Assembly: GCA_903899865.1 (NCBI GenBank)
Contig: CAIUKZ010000212.1
Location: 1-5,034, forward strand
Source of the DNA: an uncultured Bacteroidales bacterium
GTDB lineage: Bacteria > Bacteroidota > Bacteroidia > Bacteroidales > Paludibacteraceae
Length of the DNA stretch: 5,034 bases
Direction: 5' to 3'
Position numbers and translations under genes: made by a program. How positions within the stretch are numbered: position 1 is the stretch's first letter; each line of letters opens with the position of its first letter. Below the pieces are notes generated by a model. It did no database searches, was not told the origin of the DNA, and saw nothing but the letters and a program-made list of their open reading frames with translations. Below are positions 4,581-5,034 of the stretch, piece by piece.

Positions 4581-5034
4581 TGGAAACAAACCAAATATAT
4601 GTTGAGCCATGTCTGGAAACGCTCAAAAAGATGCCAGATAATTTTCTTGATTGCGTCATCACTTCGCCCCCGTACTGGCAACTCCGTGATTATGGTTATG
4701 AAGGGCAGTGGGGATTAGAACCCACCTTTAATGAATACCTTGAGAACCTTTGGAGCATGATGGATGAAATCTATCGTGCATTGAAACCAACTGGTACATG
4801 CTGGATAAACCTTGGAGATACTTACAACACAATCAGTGGTGGTATTCGAGGCTTGGAAAGAGCAAAGAAAAATGGAGCAACGAGGTCAATTTCCAAAAAG
4901 AATATTATTGGTCAGGGTTTTCAGCAACAGAAGTCAACGGAAGTACCAAATAAGTGTTTACTACTCATTCCACATCGCTTCGCTATCGGTTGTATTGACA
5001 GAGGTTGGATTGTTCGCAACGACATCGTTTGGGC
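4580..5034 (+). CDS. Second DNA methyltransferase, 3' end outside window
   Basis: Open to the right edge: 151 complete codons plus two bases. Residues 2-64 are almost identical to the first methyltransferase, including TSPPYW at 28-33 (catalytic motif IV). From residue 83 the linker is different and longer (TISGGIRGLERAKKNGATRS and on to about 124). The block NKCLLLIPHRFAIGCIDRGWIVRNDIVW (124-151) then matches again. The AdoMet-binding motif I should lie beyond the window. It is a tandem paralogue, and because recognition usually depends on later parts of the protein its target may differ. The ATG shares its A with the TGA stop of the first gene (TGATG) and has no SD, which fits coupled re-initiation. 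Confidence 0.95.
   Translation, partial: METNQIYVEPCLETLKKMPDNFLDCVITSPPYWQLRDYGYEGQWGLEPTFNEYLENLWSMMDEIYRALKPTGTCWINLGDTYNTISGGIRGLERAKKNGATRSISKKNIIGQGFQQQKSTEVPNKCLLLIPHRFAIGCIDRGWIVRNDIVW
4584..4770 (+). repeat. 187-bp direct repeat, copy 2 (methyltransferase 5' end)
   Basis: Partner of 3304-3490, 185/187 identical and in the same orientation and reading frame. Recombination between the two copies would delete exactly 1280 bp and leave one intact chimeric methyltransferase frame. Confidence 0.97.

Noticed and set aside
3300..5034. A complete restriction-modification system
   Set aside because: No endonuclease is recognisable. The gene at 2753 has no nuclease motif that I can see, so only orphan methyltransferases are called.

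Overview
The window reads as part of an AT-rich bacteriophage or prophage genome, most likely from a Bacteroidota (Flavobacterium/Cytophaga-like) host. The reasons are very tight packing of short genes on one strand, small proteins resembling families I recall from Bacteroidota phages (AKAMHK-E / YY-ETYG proteins, a HIGTI-VYFG-ELKKDGTP protein, an AKE-A-VDDM-FW-VK-EI protein), and orphan DNA methyltransferases with no restriction enzyme beside them. The host is inferred from family resemblance recalled from memory, not from a search. All genes lie on the + strand. I see no rRNA, tRNA, CRISPR array or transposon.

Region 1 (1-2184) is an array of nine small genes that overlap or nearly touch: 5-250, 237-515, 512-763, 760-930, 927-1010, 1013-1168, 1165-1386, 1373-1876 and 1873-2184. 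Three genes in it (760-930, 927-1010, 1013-1168) are short. The most striking feature is the junction. In five places, and probably also at the left window edge, the same module (A)GGAGGTAAYA(A)ATGA provides the last codons of one gene (-Gly-Gly-Asn-Lys-stop or -Gly-Gly-Asn-), a near-perfect Shine-Dalgarno sequence and the next start codon. Unrelated proteins therefore share a GGNK tail and often an MSN head. Four consecutive products (512-1168) are a predicted lipoprotein and three tiny membrane proteins.

Region 2 (2190-2672) holds a winged-helix-like gene with no Shine-Dalgarno sequence. It ends in a convincing intrinsic terminator, which closes the first transcription unit.

Region 3 (2673-5034) is a second unit: an unrecognised 181-residue protein, then two tandem beta-class DNA methyltransferases (SPPY motif early, DPFMGTGST late). 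The second methyltransferase runs off the window. The two share a 187-bp direct repeat (185/187 identical) at their 5' ends, but only about 74% nucleotide identity in the next alignable block. This points to recent gene conversion or recombination between neighbouring paralogues. None of the genes from 2190 onward shows a Shine-Dalgarno sequence, in contrast to region 1.

How the parts may work together (inference): region 1 looks like an accessory block of host-interaction or regulatory small proteins built from exchangeable cassettes, and region 3 like a DNA-modification module that could protect the phage genome from host restriction.
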